The notes under the pieces: model-generated
The model's input: only the letters and a program-made list of their open reading frames with translations
What the model was told of the DNA's origin: nothing
The model's database searches: none
Part shown: piece after piece, positions 57,201 to 63,383 of the stretch
Position numbering within the stretch: the first letter of the stretch is position 1
Layout: each line of letters starts with the position of its first letter
Source: Noviherbaspirillum pedocola
GTDB lineage: Bacteria; Pseudomonadota; Gammaproteobacteria; Burkholderiales; Burkholderiaceae_D
DNA length: 64,000 bases
Assembly: GCF_016632335.1 (NCBI RefSeq)
Contig: NZ_JAEPBG010000003.1
Span: 248,001-312,000 of the forward strand
Direction: 5' to 3'
Position numbers and translations under genes: made by a program

Positions 57201-59147
57201 CCGCAGTCATCGGGTGGCGGTTGCGGCGGACTGGGCGCGATCCTGGTGGCCATCGTCGCGGTGGCGGCGACGGTGTTTTCCGCTGGCGTGCTGGCGCCGG
57301 CGGCCGGTGGTGGCCTGTTCGCCAGCGGCTCCATCGGCGCGGCCGTGGCTTCCAGCGTGGTCGGCTCGGTGGTGTCGCAAGCGGTGGGCATCGCCATCGG
57401 CGTGCAGGATGGCTTCTCGTGGTCCGGGCTGGCGCTGTCGGCCATTGGCGCCGGCGTGGGCGCGGCGATCGGCGCCACCGGCATCGGCGCGCGCATCGCC
57501 GGCTCGCTCGGCATCGAAAGCGCGGCCGGCCGGGCCCTGGTCAACGCCGCGGTCGGAAACATTGCCACGCAGGGCGTGGCGGTCGCCACCGGCCTGCAGC
57601 GCAGGTTCGACTGGCGCGGCGTGGCGGCATCGGCGCTGGGTGCGGCGGCCGGCTCGGTCGCCGGCGCGGCAGCCGGCGGCACGGACAGCCTGGGCGGCCG
57701 GCTGGCCAGCACGCTGGCATCGGGCGCGACGCGCTCGCTGGTGGCTGGCGGCAGCGTGAACTGGCAATCCCTGATTGCGGACGCGGCCGCCGACACGCTG
57801 GGCAATGCGCTGGCGCGTTCGCTGCGCGACGATGCGGCCGAAGCGCAAGGCATGCGCTTCGATGCAGACAGGCGGGCGCGCCGCGCGGCAAATTACTGGA
57901 ATCCGGAATCCACCGCCGAAGCCGACGCCCGGTGGAATGAGCGCATCGCCGCCGCGCTGGCGCAGAGCGCGCCCGGCTACAGCGACAGCGCGGGCCTGGC
58001 CGAGATCACGCAATCCCGGATGGCGGCGGCCGGCTATGGCAATGCGTGGCAGCTGGTGCAGACCGGCGCCACGGCAGCGCCCGAAGCCGCGGCCGGCGAT
58101 GCCCGCATCGATGCCGACTTCGACAAGCGCAGCCGCATGGCCAATCAAGCCGACCGGGGCATCTATCTCCAAACCGAGCATGACATCGACGGCTTGCCGG
58201 TGGAGCGCATCTTCCGGCCCGGGGACGAGAGCCACTATGTGATCGGCGCTTTCCTCGACGGCACCTGGAACAAGCGCGGTTTCGGCGGCCTGGACAATGC
58301 CGCGCCCGGCATCGACAGCACCAATGTCGGCTTGCTGCAGTGGATGTCCGAAGGCCGCAGCAACAACTTCATTACGAAGTATTTCGAAGGGGTCGGCACC
58401 GATTGGTACACCAAATATTTCGGCGGCGCTACCGGCGCCGGAATTTCGATGCGGGTGGCAGGCGCTTATGAATGGATGTCGAAGGAAGTCAATCGCATCC
58501 GAGCCGACGATCCGGCGTCGAGCTTCGACTTCCTGAGCGTGGGCTTTTCGCGCGGCTCGCTGCAGGCGCGCATGCTGCTGCGCATGATCGACACGCAAGG
58601 CATACCGGATCATGCATCGCGCTATGAAGTGCAGGTAGGCGACACCCGTACCGAGGTGCGGTACAGCCGCTACATCGTCGCGCCCGGCGAAGCGCGCCTG
58701 AACGGCGTGCTGTTCGACACCGTCACCACCGGGGCGGGCGACTTCCACAACATCGATCTGCCAGCGCGCGCGCAGCTGTATCATCCGGTCGCGCGCGACG
58801 AAGAGCGCGGCCTGTTCCCGAGCGCACCCCTGGCGCGCCCCGGTGAAGCCCTGAGTCCGACCTGGTATCAGCCGGTGCTGCCGGGCGACCATTCCGACAT
58901 CGGTAATAATCACGACCGCGGCGGACTGGGCGACTGGAACCTGAAGCTTGCGCATCAGTTCATGGCACAGAAGCTGGGGCTGCCGTTGTCGCCGATACCC
59001 GCGGCTTATGCGCCGGACCCGGAGCGGATGTGGTTGCATGACATGAGCGGGAACAAGGGCGCGGCGTCGAGTGGAACGATGCCGTATGTCAGGCCGCTGG
59101 CGCCGCGCTACCAGCCGCCAAAGCAGGCAGATCCTTATTTCGGATGA
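45240..59147 (+). CDS. Giant RHS/YD-repeat protein with LysM and DUF2235-like C-terminal hydrolase domain
   Basis: The start ATG 45240 has GGGAGAGAGG ahead of it; ATG 45192 is an alternative. The product is about 4,635 residues. The N-terminus lacks a clear signal peptide and leads into GERAYVNVASGNLVLQRQDE. Residues about 150-2600 and 3230-3900 are dozens of YD repeats (such as YRYDANGNLVATIDA), which form the RHS cocoon. Residues about 2615-3230 interrupt them with beta-sandwich-like repeats. A LysM domain is at about 3904-3952 (SYVVRAGDTLRAISAQLWGD), then a Gly/Ala-rich hydrophobic region (about 3993-4200). The C-terminal 300 residues resemble DUF2235 phospholipase-type alpha/beta hydrolases: FLDGTWN (Asp4340), VGFSRGS (Ser4437) and DHSDIG (His4551). 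I read it as a polymorphic toxin-like protein; export route unknown. Confidence 0.85.
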   Translation: MAALITGTGLGLGNTSLHTLGLAGGIAAAGGNGERAYVNVASGNLVLQRQDELLMGRGLELGTLRTYNSQAVVDGDNNDNWRIGFYRQLNNLIGPVNGIGSRITRIDADGAQQLFQWDGALSRYVYRNGAGAYDTLVSMANGAWLWTDGDTGITETYQPGAGGMFLLTSSSDTSGNTIGYAYNAAGLLTRVTGTNGEFTDLLYDTTPGRSANLLAIRTSVRDVFANGYVTQTRVRYAYDNLNRLASVTVDLSPEDSAIGDGKVYVSTYAYDGSSRRISGIAQSDGSSLAFTYDAAGRIVTLTDALGATTRLVYDDVYRNRTTVYDPLGLVTTYEYDPATRRLARIVAPAVDGVLATREFIYNAKGDVTRTIDGEGKGVDYGYDANGNRILERDAEGNLVRRVYDARNRLQTEALYLARGPGGVLNAQPSAPLITRHVYDSAARLRFVISAEGRVTEHRYDGFGQRVSSITYVADTWISTAADPFAVPGEAQMAAWVNALANRSRSSRTDYAYDFRGQLASSTVYASLDAAGNGIAAAAATTTFLRDAAGRLLQTIAPTGSPNASTRMVYDGLGRLTLSVNALNQFTRYQYDDAGGRVTQTAADGAQTISSFDRAGRLIAQLRSNSAGAGITRYSYDRNGRLRLTTDATGVRAWLFYDADGRKSGELDGNGNLTEYVYDRNDRVITTIRRARTAMLGGLSVNADGSASEAAMALGLDAVRPAADAADAVSRNFYDGAGRLIKTVAPNGAVTENVYDGAGRIMRAIRYANTVTPALLDERTPAADVAPTLNPAADRITRYYYDADGLLRGTVDGEGCVTEIRYDGARRAWQTVRYATPAGLFDASRSTRSTSLSGVSVLVGTTVSAYADDVAAFEALRPANSAADIRTTTLYDARGWVAGDIDGEGYLTEYRYDGNGNRIASLRYATAVSASALAALGPATTVATLRPALSAADQDTSAAWDALNRKTLETDATGTSTRYEYDSVGNLVRRSAAAGSDEQRTQTQRFDAAGNLVAELGGEGSAALAALGTNAAPADIEAVWNAWSTRYRYDLAGRRIAMTDAAGNTTRYYYDRAGQLVYTINAQGEVEGARYDAMNRRIARTRYATRIAPAALAQLGGGLVDAAVTAAIVASPSDATTRYSYNRDGTLAASNDELGNLTTYQVNAFGERTGATLQGAGITNLVSYDRRGLQIASIDDSTGLRATRSRQYDAFGRVVLQSDARGNVRRLRYDRLGREVQSFDAGNASRSTSYDAYGRVLTQTDGNGQTSTWRYDTAARSMTLTTPEGVRTITIRNRHGETVQLIDGRGNSLRYRYDRDGKLMESRNDATGSVETNRVDAVGRVIETVDARGVSTVTTYDAASRVLTRTVDPAGLALVTRYAYDAQGRTISVTAPDGSVTQSAYDAKGQLSTVTRDPGGLKLVTRYRFDARGNTLAVIDADGTPTAQITVYAYDGLGRRISSTQDAGGLNLTTRYAYDADGNLVSTIDAAGNRTRMVYDANARLRYRIDGTGAVTAYQYDGEGRQTAVARLASPVDLTSLPDAPGLAEFAARVVISPNDQITRTLYDRDGRAVFAIDALRQVTRNDYDGNGNLVRQTRYAQPLPASSSAFTVEAMTTALAAVASANDRVTRHVYDAANRLLATISALDTVTVFERDPAGNVVREVAYLRPMPFTDLPDEAALRAAIARNAAPGLDRISQHRFDAAGREALGIDAMGYVTRRDFDAAGRVVRTLRYANRLNAGPAPTLADINAQIAAGTLGSAVEQRQTWDRAGRLIDSIDGLGVVTHRDYDAAGNLTGLMVASGTSAMTRTRYAYDGAGRRVAQTEAAGNAVEATTRYRYDANGNLVATIDAIGIGLAESDADWALAARRELGYVSPGGQARLAASLSAAERESLMKAHTTLREFDAAGRVVRVTDPMGGVTSTRYDAFGNAIAITDPRGNVGGFVFDAANRVIRQTDPEGHVTETAYTASGKTARVTQGDAVTRFAYDKLDRLVQSTDAEGHVESYAWDSLSNRISVVNKLGGVTRYDFDVNGRVTSETLPVDGIVKRYDYDARGNRILEIEAAGLPEQRITRYDYDAADRVIRQTGDALGMFDAAGGTRVVTPVTSKTYDARGNLIEETDAAGRRTLTWYDARNRKSAEVAPDGTLSLWRYDAGMQPIASIVFGDPVALPLRPGAQPPLPVNASNARQTLYAYDGNGRLIATTVRDVTLGRYNAQNGQYQVSRGDIVTRQMYDAAGNVVQSIDGNGNVTTNWYDRLGQRVLQIDAENDAIAWTYDANGKVLSETRYAQRASQRYEPANDAAAILAAWPTSADDRITRYRYDRNGRLLEETRVNVAYGTVGAGGLLTSATAEASTRYRWNGLGLMTQKTDANGDTTDIVYDAMGRKLREQGAGFIDFLGNPVRPTTDTAYDGLGNARTSIRRGTNNAPGMEDQVARYDYGPGGRLMRETDAMGAVTTYDYDAVGNVTRKTRWRRDADGAQLTDTTTYRYDARNREIERLDAGSGEARQTRYDAWGQVIGKGVNNGWQEFAEYDHGGRLVKGNAGDGITRAYVFDAAGNTTLKIESSGPDLRPMTLDEMLQISNGSVRPDAQDAAGVHLTISAYDRRNALIDTWQPKMVTSHAAAQVQSSTATVRMTAANYSGVTVTLASTDVATDAVGPAGTIEEGRGIAAQVTSGSVVESGSVTSVLVTRFTVAYLGRLTVSLPASVSAWGSGGTVIVATKYMNGNPAATGTYTFPDGQTTFDLGPAIGGLSGYDAALADPFAFVPGDAAHRLVLSVYRQTPYGNILLSQTDRSVRPLSRAGPNLPLLQAAFTNPISTPIPKLMLFRSASASAATVTLYYRAAGSTGPYQALRLPAHAINGSVVPGWYGLDWSAMARASYDVKLLAFDNAGTIVDFKQGAMNLLDAGATMNLTPASFGPARSESFIFQAGNVLNIAAQGATANSLVVRYRPLGANGAWTSAAVLNASGAPGNFAWSYGALAGDFEVIFETHAGLNGTGDIVNKLYGSVRLNDAGPMLLSGLTPFQHLPGTIRFGGNPLDATSMTVRYRPLGSNETYRNVRLLPTTAGSGTFLWDASELTPFDQSTFRYEFDYEAVNAAGGLVNKGGGSMQLGASTAVLSQYVSQRTPELSIAPPQAEAARLQLYYRLRSTTGAYAGPVDLTRGADGACTWDVSALKPIAGNADYEYFYDLFDAAGASLGRTFGYFTVGDTGSANALNWVIGGVTVDATVIHRQQRANAFGEVAQEIDGLGRITDYQFNTLGLMTARIAPTTTATLENGYVKTLRPTTFYTYDRIGQLVAERDPNGMLGTQAWLAGGFRQYALVRHADGSGMKNQYDIFGNLREALDELGRQTDYLYDRNNRLTRVVRPLRDAASASAIAGAAYDVYEYDEAGNRIAHTNALGLTERTYFDSLGRVVRAVSYEGRVTRYDHAYSAIVAASGGVGHSGYRKTTTDANGRTLIDSTDLFGRLLSHQDLGGRRFVYNYNRAGWLIAQTGSSGQDIVYEYYNNGYIRGIRDRTEHTLTTYEYDAEGNKTFEGYALLAADNVTVRDFAQQASIRYDALNRVDTVTDPRYSIRYEYDAAGNRRHMLARYHDGIDGSLRTQDYWYRFDAMNRFTLTMGALTGPRATREDDNSVAIALGTDGVQLAYDVGGQRRVATHYGDDGQLHTEQYSYTADGYLEDTVIDGVLRARRRNDAFGRVVAYSEYGATGALALQRNTVYDGDNLVRSEQDNSGRTTTYYRHADGTLEHTSAADGPTTTTTYYGYEWWDSAKQSTITAQPYNANAPGWKSGTSHLLYDANGHLREARDEVARTSFYYVTNAQGLILRRQEAMPGQLRLQNYYYLDGKRIGDVGNGGPSRMDYVQALAHDFTEQRRQGYRSFTPISSADFDQNYEPISPSYPAATAMSYVVRAGDTLRAISAQLWGDPSMWYLIADANGLVGTEALTPGTSLTIPNKVTNIHNNHETFRVYNPGEAIGDISPTVPAAPPPPQSSGGGCGGLGAILVAIVAVAATVFSAGVLAPAAGGGLFASGSIGAAVASSVVGSVVSQAVGIAIGVQDGFSWSGLALSAIGAGVGAAIGATGIGARIAGSLGIESAAGRALVNAAVGNIATQGVAVATGLQRRFDWRGVAASALGAAAGSVAGAAAGGTDSLGGRLASTLASGATRSLVAGGSVNWQSLIADAAADTLGNALARSLRDDAAEAQGMRFDADRRARRAANYWNPESTAEADARWNERIAAALAQSAPGYSDSAGLAEITQSRMAAAGYGNAWQLVQTGATAAPEAAAGDARIDADFDKRSRMANQADRGIYLQTEHDIDGLPVERIFRPGDESHYVIGAFLDGTWNKRGFGGLDNAAPGIDSTNVGLLQWMSEGRSNNFITKYFEGVGTDWYTKYFGGATGAGISMRVAGAYEWMSKEVNRIRADDPASSFDFLSVGFSRGSLQARMLLRMIDTQGIPDHASRYEVQVGDTRTEVRYSRYIVAPGEARLNGVLFDTVTTGAGDFHNIDLPARAQLYHPVARDEERGLFPSAPLARPGEALSPTWYQPVLPGDHSDIGNNHDRGGLGDWNLKLAHQFMAQKLGLPLSPIPAAYAPDPERMWLHDMSGNKGAASSGTMPYVRPLAPRYQPPKQADPYFG
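53082..54923 (+). other. Inserted beta-sandwich-like repeat block within the RHS protein
   Basis: Residues about 2615-3230 contain no YD repeats. After an irregular Ser/Thr/Val-rich segment, about four units of roughly 95-100 residues recur. They share a pattern such as LVVRYRPLGANGAW, MTVRYRPLGSNETY or LQLYYRLRSTTGAY. Each is followed by a segment like FAWSYG, FLWDAS or CTWDVS, then an alternating stretch with Ala-Gly and DIVNK or LVNKGG. These look like Ig/FnIII-type domains. The block lies between two YD-repeat sections. Confidence 0.6.
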
Positions 59148-59172
59148 AGTAATGCAGAAGGCGGAGAGCTGG

Positions 59173-59616
59173 ATGGCAATGCAATGCAAGCGCGCGTTCC
59201 TTGTCGAAGTGACGAGCATGCTGGTCTGCGCCTTGTCCGCCTGCGCCAGCTTGCCGCCGCGCGATCCGTCGGGGCCGGTCTACCACTGTGTCGACAGGAC
59301 CATGAACTACAGGCCGGACCGCAGGCCGATTACGCATCTGGATGTCTTCGAATACGGCACTTACCGTCTGGAAGACCGGCCCACCATCAGCGGTGGCGGC
59401 ATCTGCATCACCATGCGCGTGCCCAGAACCGCGCATGTGCGCTACTGGCTCGGCGAGCAGCTGGTGGACAAGCATTTCGACCTGGCTATGCTGAACGCGG
59501 CGATGGTGCGCGACAAGTCGGTCGAGTTTTATTTCAATGCCGACTCCGTCGAGCTGCGGCTGGTGACTACCGTGCACAACGGTCCTCCGATCATCCAGGT
59601 TCTGCAACGGCAATGA
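59173..59616 (+). CDS. Small lipoprotein, candidate immunity protein for the RHS-DUF2235 toxin
   Basis: The start chosen, ATG 59173, has GGAGA six bases upstream; ATG 59152 is an alternative. The 147-residue product has a lipoprotein signal, MAMQCKRAFLVEVTSMLVCA, with lipobox LSAC and acylated Cys24. The mature part includes NYRPDRRPITHLDVFEYGTY and ISGGGICITMRVPRTAHVRY. That spacing of a Tyr/Asn-Asp-Arg start, a Gly-rich loop, Cys and an [I/L]P...VRW-like strand recalls the DUF3304 lipoproteins found beside T6SS phospholipase (Tle1/DUF2235) genes. It begins 25 bases after the RHS stop. A periplasm-facing lipoprotein is the expected immunity type for a lipase that attacks membranes. Identity is inferred. 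Confidence 0.6.
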   Translation: MAMQCKRAFLVEVTSMLVCALSACASLPPRDPSGPVYHCVDRTMNYRPDRRPITHLDVFEYGTYRLEDRPTISGGGICITMRVPRTAHVRYWLGEQLVDKHFDLAMLNAAMVRDKSVEFYFNADSVELRLVTTVHNGPPIIQVLQRQ

Positions 59617-59930
59617 ATTGCAGCTGCGCCTTGCATTGCCGGATGCAAATGCAAGGCAGGCTGAACTGCAATCGCCAAGAAGTCGCGCCGGGGGCGTTTT
59701 TCTCACTTCGCATGCGTGCTCATCCGTTTCGCGTGATGAGCAGCAAGTACTGAGCGCGGCAGGCACGAAGCGGCGCTGCCGGTCGTCGGCGTCAACCATT
59801 TCCACATGCCGCTCCTTTGAGCAATCCCGCATTTCTTTCCTGTCCCCACGGCACTAATTGAATCCTTTCTCATCGAAGCACTCACATGCTTGTCCGGTAA
59901 CGCTTGCGCAGCTCCTGCGTGGGCAAGACG
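59617..59930. other. Intergenic region after the lipoprotein gene, with a hairpin
   Basis: This 314-base stretch has no supported gene. A perfect 10-bp stem, GCCTTGCATT / AATGCAAGGC (59628-59637 and 59648-59657), lies just past the lipoprotein stop. An outer ATTGCAG...CTGCAAT pairing surrounds it, but no T run follows, so it is at best a weak or factor-dependent terminator. The rest should hold the promoter of the galactose genes, which I could not define. Confidence 0.45.
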
Positions 59931-61073
59931 ATGGAGATGACATTGCAAGACAGTAAGAACAAGGAAGCCGCAGGGCAGGGCGTTGAAATGCACCTGCTCG
60001 ACGTAACCAAGCCCGACGGCCGGGCGATGACGCTGTATGGCCTGTCCCCGGTGCGCCTCGACGGCCCGGTGCCGAGCCCTTTCCCCGATCCGCTGAACGC
60101 GAACCCGCATCTGCGCTGGCATCCGCTGCGCGGCGAATGGATCACCTACGCGGCTTACCGGCAGGGCCGCACCTTCATGCCACCGCCGGAATACAACCCG
60201 CTCGCGGTCTGCATCTCGCCCGACAATCCGACCGAGTTGCCGGCCGGCGACTATGCGATCGCGGTCTTCGAGAACCGCTTTCCGTCGCTGTCCATGGAAG
60301 CGCATGATCCGCCGCAGGCATTGGTCGAGACCGCGCCGGGCACCGGGATCTGCGAAGTCGTGGTCTTCACCACCGATCCGAAGTCCTCGCTGGGCGCGCT
60401 GCCGCTGGCGCAGATCGAATTGCTGTTGTCGGTCTGGGGCGATCGCACCACGCGCGCGGCCGCGACCGGCAAGATCCAGTACGTGCTGCCGTTTGAAAAC
60501 CGCGGCGCCGAAGTCGGCGTGACGCTGCATCATCCGCATGGGCAGATCTATGCCTATCCCTTCGTGCCGCCGGTGCCGGCGCGCATGCTGGCCATGCAGC
60601 AGCAGCACTATGAAAAGACGCGCCGCGCGCTGCTGAAGGACATGATCGACAGCCATCTCGCCGCCGCCACCGGCATCATTTACCACGGTCCGCATGCGGT
60701 GGCCTTCGTGCCGTCCTGCGCGCGCTATCCGTATGAAGTCTGGGTGTCGACCATCGAGCCGGTTGCGACCTTCAGCGAGCTGTCCGATGCGCAACGCGCC
60801 GATCTCGCGCGCGCATTGAAGACAGTCATTCTCAAATACGACGGCCTGTGGCAGCGGCCTTTCCCTTACCTGATGGCCTGGTACGGGGCGCCCACCGATG
60901 GCAAGCCGCATCCCGAATCCTTCCTGCATGCCGAGTTCTTCCCGCCTTACCGCTCTCGCGACCGGCTCAAGTATCTGGCCGGCACCGAGCTCGGCGCGGG
61001 CATGTTCGCCATGGATGTGCTGCCCGAGGAAAAGGCCAAGGAGCTGCAGGCGGTCGAAGTCCACATCGATTGA
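59931..61073 (+). CDS. galT: Galactose-1-phosphate uridylyltransferase
   Basis: GalT exchanges UMP between UDP-glucose and galactose-1-phosphate in the Leloir pathway. The start chosen, ATG 59931, gives 380 residues, but no good ribosome binding site marks it; ATG 59988 is possible. Motifs are [44 protein letters not shown], the active-site [15 protein letters not shown] with its His-Pro-His, and the C-terminal [20 protein letters not shown]. It is first in galT-M24-galK-GH2. Confidence 0.94.
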   Translation: MEMTLQDSKNKEAAGQGVEMHLLDVTKPDGRAMTLYGLSPVRLDGPVPSPFPDPLNANPHLRWHPLRGEWITYAAYRQGRTFMPPPEYNPLAVCISPDNPTELPAGDYAIAVFENRFPSLSMEAHDPPQALVETAPGTGICEVVVFTTDPKSSLGALPLAQIELLLSVWGDRTTRAAATGKIQYVLPFENRGAEVGVTLHHPHGQIYAYPFVPPVPARMLAMQQQHYEKTRRALLKDMIDSHLAAATGIIYHGPHAVAFVPSCARYPYEVWVSTIEPVATFSELSDAQRADLARALKTVILKYDGLWQRPFPYLMAWYGAPTDGKPHPESFLHAEFFPPYRSRDRLKYLAGTELGAGMFAMDVLPEEKAKELQAVEVHID

Positions 61074-61091
61074 CCCGACACAAGAGAGACC

Positions 61092-62180
61092 ATGCAACAG
61101 AGAATCCAGGAAATCGAGCAGAAACTCACCATCATGCGCAGCTGGCTGTTGGCCACCGGCGCCGGCGTGCTGCGTCTGCGCGGCACCGACTGGTTTGCCT
61201 GGGCCACGGCCGGCGGCTCCAACACCGTGCTGCTGACCGCCGAAACTGGCGTAGCCGAAGTCGCCGTCAGCGCCACCGAGGCCTACATCCTTACCGATGA
61301 GATCGAGGCGCAGCGCCTTCGTGATGAAGAAGTGCCGGGCGGTTACGAATGGCATGCGATGCCGTGGGCCGAGCCCGAGGTGCGCGAAAACATGGTGACG
61401 CAATTGGCGGGTGGCGCGCCGGTGCTGTCGGACCGGCCCGGGGAAAACGAGATCGCCCTCACCGGCGCAATGCTGCAGCAGCGCTATCGCCTGATGGATG
61501 GCGAGCAGGAACGTTATCGCACCGTGGGCCGCCTCGCAGCGCAGGCCATGACCGAGGTGATGCGCGCGGCCCGGCCCGACTGGACCGAGTACCAGCTCGC
61601 CGGCGCCGGCGCCGAAGCGCTGTGGGCGCGCGGCCTGCATCCGGCGCTGACCTTAGTCGCCGGCGAGCGCCGGCTGCCGCTGTACCGGCATGCGACCGCC
61701 ACGCAGGAAAAGCTGGGCAAGCGCGCGATGCTGGTGTTCTGCGCGCGCGGCCACGGGCTCATCGCCAATCTCACCCGCTTCGTGCAGTTCGAAGGCGCCG
61801 CGCGCCATCCGGGCCAGGAAGCGCTGCTCGGGATCGAAGCCGCGGGCCTGGCCGCCTGCAAGCCCGGCGCGCTGCTGTCCGACGTGTATGCCGCGCTCGC
61901 GCATGCCTATGCCGGCCATGGCTATCCGGAAGCGATACGCCAGCATCACCAGGGCGGCCTGACCGGTTATCTCGCGCGCGAGGTGGTGGCCGCGCCGCAT
62001 ACCGCGGTGCCGCTGGCCGCGCGCATGGCCGTGGCTTTCAATCCGAGCCTGGCCGGCACCAAGCTGGAAGACACCTTCCTGATTCATGACGACGGCCTGG
62101 AAAACCTGACGCTGGATCCGGAATGGCCAACCGAACAGCATGCCGGCCGCGCGCGGCCGCTGCCATTGGAGGCGCAATGA
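61092..62180 (+). CDS. M24-family (creatinase/aminopeptidase P-like) protein lacking most metal ligands
   Basis: This 362-residue protein has an N-terminal creatinase-like domain (RIQEIEQKLTIMRSWLLATG, GTDWFAWATAGGSNTVLLTA) and a C-terminal pita-bread domain. Where aminopeptidases have two Asp metal ligands (D-x10-D-x-T-R), this protein reads VFCARGHGLIANLTRFVQF, with no Asp in either position. The Glu of the EPG motif is replaced (VAFNPSLAG). The last Glu (KLEDTFLI) and a His region (RQHHQGGLTGYLARE) remain. It is therefore probably not a metallopeptidase; creatinase shows that the fold can act without metal. It lies between galT and galK, overlapping galK by 4 bases, so a role in galactoside metabolism is possible but unknown. 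Confidence 0.75.
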   Translation: MQQRIQEIEQKLTIMRSWLLATGAGVLRLRGTDWFAWATAGGSNTVLLTAETGVAEVAVSATEAYILTDEIEAQRLRDEEVPGGYEWHAMPWAEPEVRENMVTQLAGGAPVLSDRPGENEIALTGAMLQQRYRLMDGEQERYRTVGRLAAQAMTEVMRAARPDWTEYQLAGAGAEALWARGLHPALTLVAGERRLPLYRHATATQEKLGKRAMLVFCARGHGLIANLTRFVQFEGAARHPGQEALLGIEAAGLAACKPGALLSDVYAALAHAYAGHGYPEAIRQHHQGGLTGYLAREVVAAPHTAVPLAARMAVAFNPSLAGTKLEDTFLIHDDGLENLTLDPEWPTEQHAGRARPLPLEAQ

Positions 62181-63331
62181 TGGCGATCGAAGACTTCTAC
62201 GCGGGCACGCCCATCGAGGAATCGGCGCCGGGTCGCGTCAATCTGCTGGGTGAGCATACCGATTACAACGACGGCTTCGTGCTGCCGATCGCGATACCGC
62301 AGCGCACCCATGTCAGCGTGGCGCGCAGCAAGGACGAGCGCTTCCATGTGTACTCGTCGAATCTCGATGAAAGCGCCGACTTCGCGCTCGACGACGAGCT
62401 GCCCGAAGGCTATGCGCGCTATGTCGCCGGCTGCGTGAAGGTGCTGATGGAGAAAGGCATCGCGGTGCCGCCGCTGGCGCTCTCGGTGCATTCGGATGTG
62501 CCGATGGGTTCCGGCCTGTCGTCTTCCGCGGCGCTGGAAGTGGCGGTGCTGCGCGCGCTGCGTCGGCTGCTGAACCTGCAGATCGACGATGTGCGCATCG
62601 CTCTCGATGCGCAGACCGCCGAGATCCGCTATGCCGGCGTGCAATGCGGCGTGATGGACCAGATGGCTTCCAGCCTGGCCGATGTCGAGCACATGCTGTT
62701 TCTCGACACCCGCAGCCTCGAGCGTCGGCTGCTGCCGTTTCCGAAGGGCGCGGAATTGATCGTCATCGATTCCGGCGTGGCCAGGACGCTGGCCGGCAGC
62801 AAGTACAACGAGCGCTTCGCCGAATGCCGTGAGGCGGCGCGCCTGCTGGGCGTGCCTTCGCTGCGCGAGGTCACGGATGTGGCAAAGCTCGGCGCGCTGC
62901 CGTCGTTGCTGGAAAAGCGCGCGCGCCATGTGGTGACCGAGAACGCGCGCGTGCTGCAGGCCGTCGCAGGCGTGGATGCGCGCGCCTTCGGCGAACTGAT
63001 GAACGCCTCGCATGCCAGCCTGCGTTATGACTATGAAGTGTCGATCACGGCGCTCGATACCTTGTGCGACCTGCTGCGCGAGCAGCCCGGCGTCTATGGC
63101 GCGCGCCTGACCGGCGCCGGCTTCGGCGGCGCCTGCATTGCGCTGTGCGAAGCCGGCCGCGCCGCCGACATCGCCGCCGCCGTCGTCTCCCACTACAACC
63201 GCGACAAGCTGCTGCAACTGGCCACCGTGCTGCTGCCGACGCAGGGCGCGAAGAAGGCAGAGGACCTGGAGCGCGCCGAACTCGAAGCGGTGATGCCGCC
63301 CGCTGGCGCGCAGGCCGGCAACAGCGCCTGA
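62177..63331 (+). CDS. galK: Galactokinase
   Basis: GalK phosphorylates galactose at C1 using ATP. ATG 62177 overlaps the preceding stop as ATGA and is preceded by GGAGGCGCA; the product is 384 residues, the usual length. GHMP kinase motifs are visible: SAPGRVNLLGEHTDYNDGFV (galactose signature), the ATP-binding VPMGSGLSSSAALEVAVLRA, CGVMDQMASSLADV with catalytic Asp, and the C-terminal RLTGAGFGGACIALCEAG. Confidence 0.96.
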   Translation: MMAIEDFYAGTPIEESAPGRVNLLGEHTDYNDGFVLPIAIPQRTHVSVARSKDERFHVYSSNLDESADFALDDELPEGYARYVAGCVKVLMEKGIAVPPLALSVHSDVPMGSGLSSSAALEVAVLRALRRLLNLQIDDVRIALDAQTAEIRYAGVQCGVMDQMASSLADVEHMLFLDTRSLERRLLPFPKGAELIVIDSGVARTLAGSKYNERFAECREAARLLGVPSLREVTDVAKLGALPSLLEKRARHVVTENARVLQAVAGVDARAFGELMNASHASLRYDYEVSITALDTLCDLLREQPGVYGARLTGAGFGGACIALCEAGRAADIAAAVVSHYNRDKLLQLATVLLPTQGAKKAEDLERAELEAVMPPAGAQAGNSA

Positions 63332-63383
63332 AGTCCAGCCATTCCGAGAAAACGAACCCGTGCATCAAGAAAAAAGGACAACC

